A DNA stretch of 64,000 bases from Acanthacorydalis orientalis (taxonomy: Eukaryota; Arthropoda; Insecta; Megaloptera; Corydalidae). This document shows positions 13,420-24,081 of the stretch, one piece after another. A program made the position numbers and the translations under genes. How positions within the stretch are numbered: position 1 is the first letter of the stretch; every line of letters begins with the position of its first letter. The notes beneath the pieces are model-generated. The model worked only from the letters and a program-made list of their open reading frames with translations. It did not search any database and had not been told where the DNA came from. The stretch spans positions 19,735,090-19,799,089 of the forward strand of contig CM068316.1 in the NCBI GenBank assembly GCA_034766995.1, in the 5' to 3' direction.

Positions 13420-13883
13420 TTAGGTGTACAAATTAATTCGGTTTCTTTTTTATCGAAAATAAATGTTTATTCCCATTATTTTATATAACATTATTCCATC
13501 TGTCGGGTAACTGACGAATTCTCCGTCAAAAAAAGATGATGGCCTTGGGTCGATGAAGTGATAAATGCACTTTCAGATTTTTCCACTGTTTTAGCATTTT
13601 CTGCATGTTTAATGCATCTCAACACTTTTCTCCAAAGCTGAGCAAATAATTCCTGGAACTTCGGAAGTATTTTTTTCAACTGAAATGCGAAAGTTATGCA
13701 ATGCCTAACATGATGCTTTTCGAACGCTATCGTGTTCACTTCTATTTTGTGAGGTTATGACAACTCCTTGCCCAATATAAATAGAATTTTTAAATGTAAA
13801 TATTGGGATTTCAAAATCTTAAAACGAGTATAAAAAATTAATTTAAAATTGAGTTACGATTGATTCAATTTTAAAGCATCTAA
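13420..13883 (-). mobile_element. Internally deleted mariner of another lineage
   Basis: The left end reads TTAGGTGTACAAATTAATTC after a TA dinucleotide, a mariner-type terminus. On the minus strand the frame at 13491-13739 starts MNTIAFEKHHVRHCITFAFQ, which matches the N-terminus of mariner transposases (HxRHxxxFxFxxxK). After the first helix-turn-helix region it jumps, out of frame, to a short stretch resembling a mariner C-terminus (FFDGEF...YPTDG), close to the terminal repeat. The DD34D core is missing. The right edge is uncertain; I place it near 13883, where a weak inverted match ending GCATCTAA occurs. This element differs in sequence from the eight-copy family. Confidence 0.65.
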
Positions 13884-13895
13884 TTCATTTTCACA

Positions 13896-13941
<46 letters not shown>

Positions 13942-13958
13942 AATTTTTAGATGAGTAT

Positions 13959-14011
13959 CTCTCTCTCTCTCTATATATATATATACATATATACATAGAG
14001 AGAGAGAAAGA
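13959..14011. repeat. (TC)n-(TA)n-(GA)n palindromic microsatellite
   Basis: TC repeats, then TA repeats, then GA repeats make an approximately self-complementary 53-bp block, able to fold as a hairpin with TC pairing to GA. Confidence 0.85.
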
Positions 14012-14300
14012 GATATTAAAATAATATATATTATTGAATTATATATACGAACAAATATATAATTCAATGCAAATTATACATTTTTAAGAACAAAATTTCC
14101 ATTTCAATAAAAATGATATTAAATTATTAATAAATATTATACAATTATTGTAAATTTTATATATTTTTTATCAATTAGCAAATTATAAATATAATATCAA
14201 AATTAATTACAGAGAATAATAACAAAATATATAATAATTATTTCAATTTCCAGTCATATCATTAGAACTCATCATACGGAATATGCAGGAAATGATAGAG

Positions 14301-14376
<76 letters not shown>

Positions 14377-14428
14377 TATGTATGTATAAATATAATAATA
14401 TTTCACCATAAATATTATATGAACAATT

Positions 14429-14482
14429 TGTAATTTAGTTCATATATATATATATATATATAAATATATGAACCAAATTACA
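14429..14482. repeat. Inverted repeat with (TA)n core
   Basis: Arms TGTAATTTAGTTCATATA (14429-14446) and TATATGAACCAAATTACA (14465-14482) are complementary at 17 of 18 positions around a TA-rich core. This could be a remnant of a small foldback element or a chance extension of a microsatellite. Confidence 0.75.
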
Positions 14483-14615
14483 TTCTCTCACTAAATTCAT
14501 ACAGTTAAAACTATAAATATTTCAATTTATATATGACATTTCAGTAAATTTTTGATTTGTAATGATTTCAAGCAGCAGTAAAGATTTTTTTTGATATTTT
14601 GAAAATGTTTATTAT

Positions 14616-14670
<55 letters not shown>

Positions 14671-15587
14671 AGTATATATATTTATACATGTATATATATT
14701 GATATATATATATATATGTAGGTAAATTAATGAAGATCAGATAGATAGAAGTATTTAAATATATAGAAATATATGTGTTTTGCTGAATAATAAGGATGTT
14801 TAATAATATAAATTGAATTCAAAACATTTTTTTAGGTTTTCTCGATCGTACGAAATATTATTTAAAAAACTGTTGACATATTAATAAAATCTAAAATATT
14901 TATTAAAACTGAGTGAAAGTATTATGCAATTCAAATAAAATTTTGTTCAGAATTTTGGAAATTACGAAATAAATATATTTATATCATTTAAAATTATAAT
15001 AAAATAATTAATTGTGTTTACAATGTTATTATTTAATTTAAATTTTATGAATATTTTAATATATTTTATTCAATAAAATAACAGAAAACCAATAAATTAA
15101 AAAAATAATATATTTTTATTGATAAAAAATTTCAGTAATATTTTTTTGTAAATAATTCACTATTGAATGAAATAAATAATTTGGTTGATTTTTGGCTTTA
15201 TGTTGTTTTTATTACATGATCTGTTTTACTTTCTATGTTGGTTCTGACTAGATTAATTATAAAATGTAAATCAATTAAGTAAGATGTATATAAAAATCAT
15301 TAGATTTTTTCTACTTTAATATTTGAGTTACTTTAATAAAAATCATAGATTCTATTTGCTAATAAATATATTTTGTTATATTCTGACTTAAATTACATAT
15401 TTACTTCTCATATAGGGTTCAATGGAATAAACGAAAACAGATGATATTATTTAAAAAATGGAGTAGTTTTGAACAGTTTTTATTTTTAAATGTATGGAGT
15501 GTTTGACGATTAAATCAGTTATAAACCAATATACACGTACACACACACACAAACACATATATATATATACATATATATATATATACA

Positions 15588-15634
<47 letters not shown>

Positions 15635-15804
15635 CAATTTAGTAAAAAAAAGAGAGTAAGTTAATTTAAATTTATCTGAAAATTTAATTTTTTTTTAAAT
15701 GATAATTTTATTTTAGATTCCAAAGTTTCTATATTTTTTATATTTCACATCTCAAAAAATATATTTAAATTAAGTTATTAATACTTAAATAAGATTTCGG
15801 AGAT

Positions 15805-15842
<38 letters not shown>

Positions 15843-16062
15843 TATGTATATATATATATATTATTTATTATTATATTTTACCATATATTTGAATATATTA
15901 AAAAAATCATTTAATATTTTATCAATTTGACCAGAGCTAAAGTATTGGTATTTTCAATTTTTAATAACTTATTGAATGTTTTAGAAATTATGTGTAGTAT
16001 GTAATGTAAAATGGAATTCAACTGTGATATATAAATGAAGGTATTGGAAATATAGATGGATA

Positions 16063-16096
<34 letters not shown>

Positions 16097-17396
16097 GAGT
16101 ATGTATGTATGTATATATATATATATATATATATAAGCTAGCAAAAATACGTAGAAGTTTAAATTTTATATATTACTCTTTTTAAACAAATATTATTAAA
16201 AGACTGATCATATTTTTAATATATTTTAAGTTATATATTTTGTGTTATATAATCTTGATATATAAAATTCGAATGAATGGAATCAATAACATAGTGAATA
16301 ATTTAAATATAACTACCTTTTTAAATTTTAATATACTAACGTAATAAAAATAATTAAGAATATAGAATTAATTTGTTAGCAAATAGCATAGTTTCTTTGG
16401 TTTAGCATTTAAATGACGTTATAAAATTACTTAAACTAATTCAAATTTGTTAATTAACTTTAAATATACTAATAAAGTTTTTCTAAATATGAAATATATG
16501 TTTAACCGAAACTAACTGCATTAGAGAATTTCATATTTACTTAAGAATGTGAAACAATACAGTTGAATGTGTTATTTATAATTGTATCCTGCTTTCATCA
16601 AGTTAATAATCAGTTTCATGATAATATAATAGATTAAATATTTTAGTTATATGATATATTTAATTTTAAATGCATGTTTACAATTCCGCGAATTTAATAT
16701 TTTCATTCTAGTAGTTATATTTATAATTATATCTCTTTTCATACTTCTTCTGTTCCATTTTAATATATCAAATAATTTTTGCATGCTTTAATTACTTTTG
16801 AACTAAATATGCGTACTTTTTTCCTAATAAGATTATTTTTTATTTGTTGAGTGAAAGCATCAGTATTCTATTTGATCTGTTCAATAGCCTGCGAATTTCT
16901 ACACTTTCTTCGTAGGTTATTATTATAAGCAAAGCTTTTAAGTATAATGCAGTTCTAGTGAGAATATTTAAGATAAAATTGATGGAGATTATGAACGATG
17001 GAGTTGACTTTTAAAAAAATATAAATTATTTATTTAAAAAATAAAAAACAGATTATAACTGTAAAAATACAGACTTAAAGAATATATTGTGAGAATCACC
17101 TTGATTCTGAGTCGGGAAATAATTATTTATTTTTATTTTAAAATAAGGTGATCAAATGTTATATATTCCACTACAATTGAAACTTTTATTAATATCTTGC
17201 CATAAATAATCTTAACAGTTTTCTTTTCATAAATGGTCAATTTTCTTCTTGTAACAGTCATTGTAACTATTTCGTGTATATTTAACTTTTTATATAAATA
17301 TTACTACCATTATTTATAACCTCCCTAACTCTATATACAAAATATAAAGATCTTATGTTCTCTTTGTTATTTATTAAGACCTTTCTCTCTCTCAAT

Positions 17397-17402
17397 CTAT
17401 AC

Positions 17403-17457
<55 letters not shown>
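17397..17457. repeat. (CATA)n-(TA)n microsatellite
   Basis: CATA units run into TA repeats and abut the truncated 5' terminal repeat of deleted mariner copy 2. Confidence 0.9.
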
Positions 17458-17459
<2 letters not shown>

Positions 17460-18047
17460 GGAAAATAATTACGGTTTTTGTTTTCTGAAACCTAACCTTA
17501 ATTTTTTTCAATGAAATTGATATTCATAATGTTCATGTTGATATCATTTTAAAGAGCATTTTTAGTCTGTATTTTGTTAAAATTAATTTTGGGTTTCTTA
17601 TTAATCTTGCTTCAAGTTGGGCTATTGAATTAAAGATAGAAAATAAGCAAATAAGCTAGGATTCAGAAATAAATGAATATTTCTAAGAACAATTTTTGTA
17701 TGTGTCCAAAACGGGTGTTAAAGCAACAGAAACTACTCGAAAACTAAACGATGCTTTTGGTGTGGATACTGTTAAGAATGTACAGTACAATTGTGGTTCA
17801 AAAAATTTCGTGTTTATAACGAGATCCTTGAAGATGAAGAAGGTCGTGGGTGCCCTTCTTTATTTTATAACAACCAACTGAAGGCGTTGAATTAGAACCA
17901 TGTACAACAATTCTAGAGGATGCACAAAAATTAGGAGTTAGTCATCCAAAAGTTCTGAACCACTAAAAACAGCTAAGAAAATCAAAAAGAGAAAAATGTG
18001 TATGAATTTGAAGTTCATAAACTGCAATAATTTTTCTACCAACCTAA
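17458..18047 (+). mobile_element. Internally deleted mariner, copy 2
   Basis: The first nine or so bases of the 5' terminal repeat are replaced by the adjoining (TA)n tract; the copy begins at TAGGAAAATAATTACGG. The 3' repeat is intact, ending TCTACCAACCTAA followed by TA. Internally the HTH-encoding part is present but frameshifted: a frame at 17696-17881 reads MYVSKTGVKATETTRKLNDA, then decays. The copy joins the N-terminal segment (to an AKKIKKRE-like tail) to the 3' repeat at the same place as the other copies. No catalytic residues are present. Confidence 0.85.
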
Positions 18048-19080
18048 TACTACAGAAAAACAAACAGATGATAAATGCCAATGCTAAAATACCATTCTAT
18101 CCCGTCAACATTCAGTTATCAAAAATGATGAAATATCTCATTTTATTTCAAACATGTTTTTTTTATCAAAAAAACTGCTGTTCGCTGAAAAAACACTCGT
18201 GCGCTGAAGCGTGATGTGTTGAATACTCTATAATACTATAGGTGTTTGAAAAATCGATTTGCTGTTATCCAGTTGGTCCAGTGGTACACCTAGTTACATT
18301 TTCTAATGTGTACCTCTAGGTATTAAGTGACCATCCTCTACTTATCGTTTAACGGGTTACAATTTAGAATTATCTTTTCCAGTTTATTCTTATTTTATTA
18401 ATGTATATTTTTTTCATATTGCCTTTATTTAATTTCAATTTTAATTACTGCTGTTTGAATTATCTAGTATAGTTTTTATATTAAGTATTGTGCCTTAATA
18501 TTTTGGTCTGTCTATTTTCCAAAGTAATCGATTAATAATTACCTCGATGCTCTTAATTATTTGTTTGTTTAATAAGATAATATAAATTTTAATGTTAAAT
18601 TTGATTTGGAATCAGGTGTTCTTTTCGTAACAAAACTTTTATCTTTCGAAACATGTCCGTTAGAGACGTTTAATAACTAGAGGTATAGAAAAAGAAATAG
18701 TTACGAATGCAATAAAAAATAATATTCTAAACATTTATCAATTTATTGCCCGCAGAATATTCACTCATTTCCTTTTTATACTTTCTGTTCTTATTTTACA
18801 ATTATAGTAGACTTTTTACAAATTTAAAATAGATTCATTATTATTTCATGATTTTATTTTCATTTGAGGTTAACTATTAGTCAAATCAAATCAAATCAAT
18901 ACACTAATGCTTAATTAATAATATATATGTTATTAACTAATCCATCTTAATTTTTTAGCATTATTTGAAATATTGAACTTCTATTGAAAACAAAACCAAC
19001 AGTTTACCTTTGTAAGTGAATGATATATAGAGTTTTATAAATAATATTTGGATCTTGCGCATTATTACGATATTCCAAAA
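18048..19080. other. Unassigned DNA
   Basis: No gene recognised. Around 18270-18345 there is a slightly GC-richer patch with GGTACACCTAG and GTGTACCTCTAGG. It has no tRNA box pattern that I can make out. Confidence 0.5.
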
Positions 19081-19091
19081 AAATTTTAGTA

Positions 19092-19306
19092 TTGAACTAA
19101 GGCACGCTACTTCCTACTCGCTACGCTTGACAAAATCCGGGGTCTCCGCCCTCGCTCGCTTCCCTTGACTGACTTCGCTCACTTCTCCGACTCACTTCGC
19201 TCGTATTGTGTATATATATATATATATATATAAACATGTTAGTATGTCTTTAGAATAATTCTCGTAGATATATTGCAACGTAGTTGCATTATATTATATA
19301 TATATA

Positions 19307-19344
<38 letters not shown>

Positions 19345-19730
19345 GTTAGTATGTCCATATACTTACTCTCGAAGTTAAATTGCAACGTTGTTCTTTTATA
19401 ATATCGCACAATTCGTCATAGTTTTTTTGATATCTGAGCTTTTTGAATGTTTCCCCACATATTCCACGAATCAGGCTCCGTATTCATACACTGACAATTT
19501 CGGGAAAACTCCATCTCCGAGGTACAACTAGGGATACGAATACACAACATAACAACACTCACACTTTTTTAAAATTCTTGGATAAAAAAATCGATGTAAT
19601 TTTATGATTAATCATAATTTTTCATGAAAATTTCGTATAAATTCGGATGTCTTAGTTTAATACAAAATCTCTACACGTTTTTTTACAATTTTTTGTCTAT
19701 TTTGTGAAATTTTACGGAATATTTTTTTAT
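19092..19730 (-). mobile_element. Helitron-like 3' end, copy 1
   Basis: On the minus strand this runs from an AT-rich body into a GC-rich tail built of GAGCGAAG and GCGAGCGAGG motifs, a composition typical of insect Helitron 3' ends. It shares several blocks with 46440-46785 in the same relative order: TTTTACGGAATATT, a CATAATTTTTC segment, a TTGCAA segment with CGAGAAT, AGACATACTAA-like sequence, then the GC-rich tail. Inside it, a 60-bp block (TGTTAGTATGTC, TCTCG, TTGCAACGT) is repeated at about 19238-19290 and 19342-19395, each next to a (TA)n tract. I cannot fix the terminus exactly; a CTTAGT near 19095 is a candidate for the CTRR-T end. No helicase or Rep motif is visible, so this is at best a fragment or non-autonomous copy. 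Confidence 0.6.
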
Positions 19731-19926
19731 ATTGAGATAGACATTCCTTTCTCATTTAAATACATATTTCGTAGCTATATTTCATATCATTTTCGAACTG
19801 GTACGAAATAACTTTCATCACTAGAAAAGATAGTCAGTCAATCATATACACATGGTAAAAATAATGATTCTTCAATAAAAAAAAATTAGCGTCAACTTCA
19901 TTCTCGTTCTATGTTAATTTTTTTCC

Positions 19927-20436
19927 TCAGATAATGTAATTAGTAATTAATGTTTGCGATGACGATTTTAATAATTTTTTAACCAGTTTGCGATTTCCAG
20001 ACATAAAATGCTTCAGCTTACGTTGCAATTTCAAGGCTTGTTTAGAATTTGTATCAAGAACAAGAAAATTATTTTCCAATTTATTGCAAAGTTGAAGACC
20101 TTCTCGAATTATATTTGCAGTGAGGGAAATAGGTTCTTCTTTTGCTTCACTATAGTTTTCTGAATCTTCGACTATATTTAAAGTTATACCAGTAATAGCA
20201 TCATCAGTTAAGGAATTATCTACAAGCAATTCATCGATATAATTCTGGCTTAAGGTATCAAAACCTTCTACATGTATTTCATGTGCCAAAGTAATGATTT
20301 CAGCTGATAATGTCGACGTTTGAATAATTGTACTGTTTGCAAAACATCCAGGCCAAGCTGCTTTCCAGCAAGCATTTAAAGTTTCTGGTCTTACTTCAGT
20401 GATAACAGATACAATATGATTTAAATAGTCCAACAT
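19927..20436 (-). CDS. Tigger/pogo-like transposase C-terminal region, open frame of 169 aa
   Basis: The frame is uninterrupted and reads SVITEVRPETLNACWKAAWP near its start, then AEIITLAHEIHVEGFD, IDELLVDNSLTDDAIT and a basic helical tail with KQALKLQRKLKHFM. In Tigger/jerky (DDE_1) proteins the matching order (IKPxTLxxCWKKLWP, EIVxLAxxLxxEGFD, ELLExHxxELTNEDL) follows the DDE catalytic core. So this is the part after the catalytic domain; the core and the CENP-B-type DNA-binding domain are missing upstream, where AT-rich DNA begins immediately. The start Met at 20436 is simply the first in frame. An open frame this long is unusual among the broken transposases here: it may be a recent fragment, an exon, or selected. 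It lies just downstream (on the minus strand) of nothing recognisable and about 200 bp before the Helitron-like end. Confidence 0.7.
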   Translation of the reverse strand: MLDYLNHIVSVITEVRPETLNACWKAAWPGCFANSTIIQTSTLSAEIITLAHEIHVEGFDTLSQNYIDELLVDNSLTDDAITGITLNIVEDSENYSEAKEEPISLTANIIREGLQLCNKLENNFLVLDTNSKQALKLQRKLKHFMSGNRKLVKKLLKSSSQTLITNYII

Positions 20437-20894
20437 ACAAAAAATTAAGTAAAAAAATTAAATTTGAAAAAATATAATAAAAAAATTTAAATTTTTTTAA
20501 TCACTCTGCAGGTCATATATGTATGTATATACAACGAGAAAATCGCGAATTTGCATAAAATATGCTCCACATGACTTTAAAATCGTAGTAAAAAGATATA
20601 CATAAAAACAGACTCGACTGTATATAAAAAATCGTTTTAAACAAATCAAAATTTTAAATAATGGAAATGTTTGCTGAATTTCCATTTCATTAATGAAGTA
20701 CAATTTTAAAATAATAATTTTTAATATTTTTATAAAACAGTAACTGATAAAACAGAATATGTATATATTTTCTAATATATTCAATGTGGATAGTTGTTTA
20801 CAAGAAAAAATTCTATTGTATTACATATGATCATATAGTGGAATTTAGAAAGCTTTTGAGACAGTATCTTCACCAAATAAAGGTGAGTTTAAGG

Positions 20895-20925
<31 letters not shown>

Positions 20926-21121
20926 TACTTATGTTACAAACTCGCGTGGGATGAGTGACGAGACAGGATAAATAAAATATCAAGGGTCCGTAGCTTCACA
21001 AACTTTGGAAGCTATTGTATTAAAGGAACAATTGTAAGAGAAATGTTATGTCTCTTTGAAGTAAAAATTTCAAATAAGTTGCAAAATTTGATATAAATGT
21101 CCACACTTAATTACGTACGCA

Positions 21122-21152
<31 letters not shown>

Positions 21153-21156
21153 CATT

Positions 21157-21200
<44 letters not shown>

Positions 21201-22243
21201 CATGTAGACATCAGACAAGTAAAGTAATTGTAGTCTAAGATAACTTACGTAAAGAGGATACAGTAGAAATAATTATAAGTATATAAATTATTTCATATTT
21301 TAACTAAAATATTAATTATTATTTGCTTTTTCACAATTTCCGGAAAATATCAAGTTATATTGTATTTAGTTCTTTCTTAATAAAACTTTCGTTTTACATC
21401 AAATTGGTAATTTTTCGCTAATTTGTTCCTTTTTTAACTGGAAATATTTTATCGTTTTTTCAATTATGAGAGTTATGTTACTTTTTATAAAACTGAAAGT
21501 TTTACTATGAAAAAAAGTAAAACATTTTTATGGTTGTTCCATTCAAATAAATACATTCTGCATTTATTTGAATCGAACAACGAATGTAATTATTGTCAAT
21601 GTATTTCTCCATAGTAATTAACATATTGTTATTGATATGTATGAAAATATATTTTTTATTTTTCTATTTTTGTAAAATTGGTAGTATTTTACCAATCTAA
21701 AATCAAGAACAATGGAATTGCTGCTTAAAAAATACATTTAAGTTATGCACGGTTGCAGATTTATAATCTGAAATTAGAAAAAATTAATTAACAATAAACA
21801 AAAAAGTCTATGTTGAAAAGAGTAAATTTTTCATTGGAATTTAATTATTCCAAAAAAGGAGTTTCATATGAATTATACAATTAGTAGAGTTACTCTAAAA
21901 TTATGCAAAATAGTCTCATAAAAATTTTGAAATAAGATAAATAATTAACGAAATATGTGATCAAGGAATGATAAAAATAGTTATAAATTATCAAAAAATA
22001 AATTTATTTTTGGTTTTAAAATGCGTATAATTCAATTTTTATAAACAGAGATACTTATCTTATAGTGTAAAGTGAAAATAGCATAAATTTTTATAAATTT
22101 CTTCATAAATAGAAAAATATCAGGTATTTTTCAAGTACAGTGGGAATTAATTTTCTTAAATTTGTATATATATATATACAGTCAACTGTACAAAAAACAT
22201 AAACAAGATCGAATGAAATACAAGATAATATTTTTCAAATCAA
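20437..22243. other. Unassigned AT-rich DNA
   Basis: No gene recognised. (TA)n tracts lie at about 20898-20921 and 21120-21200. A splice-donor-like AAAGGTGAGT occurs at about 20877-20886, but no exon can be supported. A 20-bp-stem hairpin is listed separately. Confidence 0.55.
21533..21581. repeat. Near-perfect hairpin, 20-bp stem
   Basis: Arms TTGTTCCATTCAAATAAAT (21534-21552) and ATTTATTTGAATCGAACAA (21562-21580) pair at 18 of 19 positions, plus one flanking G-C pair, around a 9-base loop. It is less AT-only than the other inverted repeats here. No neighbouring gene suggests a role; a foldback remnant is possible. Confidence 0.8.
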
Positions 22244-22451
22244 TATTAGGTTCGTAGAAAAATAATGGTGGTTTTTGTTTTCTGAACACTAACCTTATTT
22301 TTTTCAATGAAAGTGTATTTTCATCGTGTTCATATTAATATTATTTTGAAGTAAATTTTTCGGTCTGTATTTTGGTAACATCAAATTTGGTTTTATTATT
22401 AATTTTATTTCAAATTGGGCTGTTGAATTAAAAGTGTAAAAGAAGTAAATA

Positions 22452-23710
22452 TGAGATCAGTGCAAAATATCATATACGATATGAAATCAAAACTCAGGCT
22501 ATTATTTTTAACAGAAAATGAATCTATTAATTAATTATGTATTCACTATCATTTTCTGTAATCATTTTCCAACGATTAGACAGTTGATAGATTCCTCGTT
22601 TGTAAGAGCTGCACGGTTTTTCGGCAAAAAAGGCAGTACGGTGGTTTTTGACGACCTCCGCGGCGTTTAATTTCTTACCGTTTAAACTGTTCTGCAACAA
22701 CCAGTACAAATAATAATCGGAAGGTGCAATACCTGAAGAATACGATGGATGCGATATAATTTTCCACTTCAACTGCTTTAGTTTTTGTAGAGTCATTTTT
22801 GCTGTATATGGTTTTGCGAAATCGTGGTGGAAGATGACCCGCTTGTAATTGGCATAAATCGGACGCTTTTATTTAATAGCTGCATTCAGTTTAGTTAGTT
22901 GTTAAATACTTAAGTATAAAATACTTCTCCTTATTAATCGTTTCAGCCCACGAGAGTAGCTCAAAATAAACAACACCTTTGCAATCCCATTAAACACACA
23001 GTAACACCTTCATCGGTCGCAATCTAGATTTGGCGACAGGTTCTACCCTTTTATTCGCTTGTTCCCACTTTCTTCTGAGACAGACGTTGTTATACAAGAT
23101 CCATTTCTAATCGCCAGTCACCAACCGATCTGAAAAAGGCTCTCTGTTGAGGCGACCAATCAAAGAAACTACCAAATGGATGCGATAAAACTTGTTTTTT
23201 TTTTAGACAACGAATGCGGCACCCACATATCGAGCTTCAACGTCAACCTCATCTTCTTTAAAAGCCAAAATACGGTTCATCTTTCAACGTTGAGTGTCTC
23301 AGCAAACTTTTTCGTCGAAATACATAAATTATTGTGAGCTAAAGCGCGCACAACATCGTCATCGATCTCAGTAAGAGAGCGGGTTAACAAACCATTTCTT
23401 CACAATTGGAAGTGATAGTGTATAGTCCAAATAAACCTTCCGAGTATTTTCCGTTGTTCCTTCGCACCCACGGTTACTCCTTTCGGAAACTCGCACAACA
23501 TAACGTAACGGAAGTGTATCTTTTCGTTCTTCATTTTCAAAACTTTTTCTTACACACAAACCGAATCGAAATAAATGCGTCTGATACTCAAACTGTGACT
23601 ATCACCTTTCAAACGATTTATAATATGAATACATTTCAATCACGAATGGAGCCATGCGGCACTCTTAACACCACCTATTGAATCGTAAACGAACTTTTTC
23701 TTTGATCCAA
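22452..23710 (-). mobile_element. Full-length but inactive mariner nested inside copy 3
   Basis: The 1259-bp insert is flanked by TA on both sides (22450-22451 and 23711-23712). Its ends are imperfect inverted repeats: the left begins TGAGATCAGTGCAAAATATC and the complement of the right begins TTGGATCAAAGAAAAAGTTC; both then reach TTTACGAT or ATACGAT. About 20 of 29 positions agree. The minus strand encodes a degraded mariner transposase: the first catalytic Asp is in VTGD near 23130 but is followed by a stop; the second is in FHHDFAKPYTA (codon 22821-22823); the third is in APSDYYLY (codon 22716-22718). The spacing is 34 residues, the DD34D signature. Further stops and frameshifts lie between the first and second Asp. 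The C-terminal segment is the best preserved. Confidence 0.88.
22527..22832 (-). pseudogene. C-terminal part of mariner transposase (nested element)
   Basis: This is the readable end of the nested element's transposase. From upstream: a stretch with FHHDF, KLKQLKWKIISHPSYSSGIA, PSDYYLYWLLQNSLNGKK, a FFAEKP motif and a closing GIYQLSNRWKMITENDSEYI. This order (HHDNARPH, W-x-x-x-x-HPPYSPDLAPSDYHLF, LPERWxxVIxxNGxYI) is standard in mariner transposases, nearest by eye to the mellifera/cecropia-type groups. Two catalytic Asp codons are intact here. Confidence 0.8.
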
Positions 23711-24081
23711 TAAGAGCATTTTTTTTGTATGAGTTCAAAACGGGTGGTAAAATAGTAGAAACTGCTCGTAAACTAAATGATGGTTTTTGGCGTATGTACT
23801 GTTAAGGAATATACTGTGCAATAGTGGTTCCAAAAATTTCGTACTGAGTACAAGCACCTTGATGATAAAGATGGTCTCGGGTGTCTTTTTTTAGTTCATA
23901 ACGACCAGCTGAAGGCGTTAGTTGAATCAGAACCACACACAATAATTCAAAAGCCTACACACAAGTTAGGCGTTAGTCATCAACAGTTCTGCACCACTTA
24001 AAGTAGCTAGTAAAATCAAAGAAAAAAATACATATGAATTTAAAAGTTATAAACCAGAATTATATTTTTAACAACCTAATA

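Larger units (their letters stand above)
13884..17396. other. AT-rich non-coding DNA rich in microsatellites
   Basis: (TA)n tracts lie at about 13898-13937, 14305-14400, 14618-14717, 15535-15632, 15806-15862 and 16064-16135. No gene or transposon signature is recognised. Confidence 0.65.
22246..24079 (+). mobile_element. Internally deleted mariner, copy 3, split by a nested mariner
   Basis: The copy starts TTAGGTTCGTAGAAAAATAA after TA and ends ACAACCTAA before TA. Removing the nested element and one TA leaves about 573 bp, the family length. The left half (22246-22451) covers the terminal repeat and 5' untranslated part; the right half (23711-24079) resumes at TAAGAGCATT and encodes the HTH region (YEFKTGGK, TARKLNDGF, SHQQF...) with several frameshifts, then the common junction and 3' repeat. 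The halves join cleanly at the TA when compared with the other copies. Confidence 0.85.

Noticed and set aside
18240..18350. Possible tRNA-like or SINE-like patch
   Set aside because: There is no A box and B box pair at proper spacing and no cloverleaf that I can draw.
20877..20886. Splice-donor-like AAAGGTGAGT
   Set aside because: A ten-base match is common by chance, and no open exon or acceptor can be linked to it.
23368..23681. Frames of 63 and 91 codons on both strands
   Set aside because: They overlap the decayed 5' part of the nested mariner transposase and read it out of frame.
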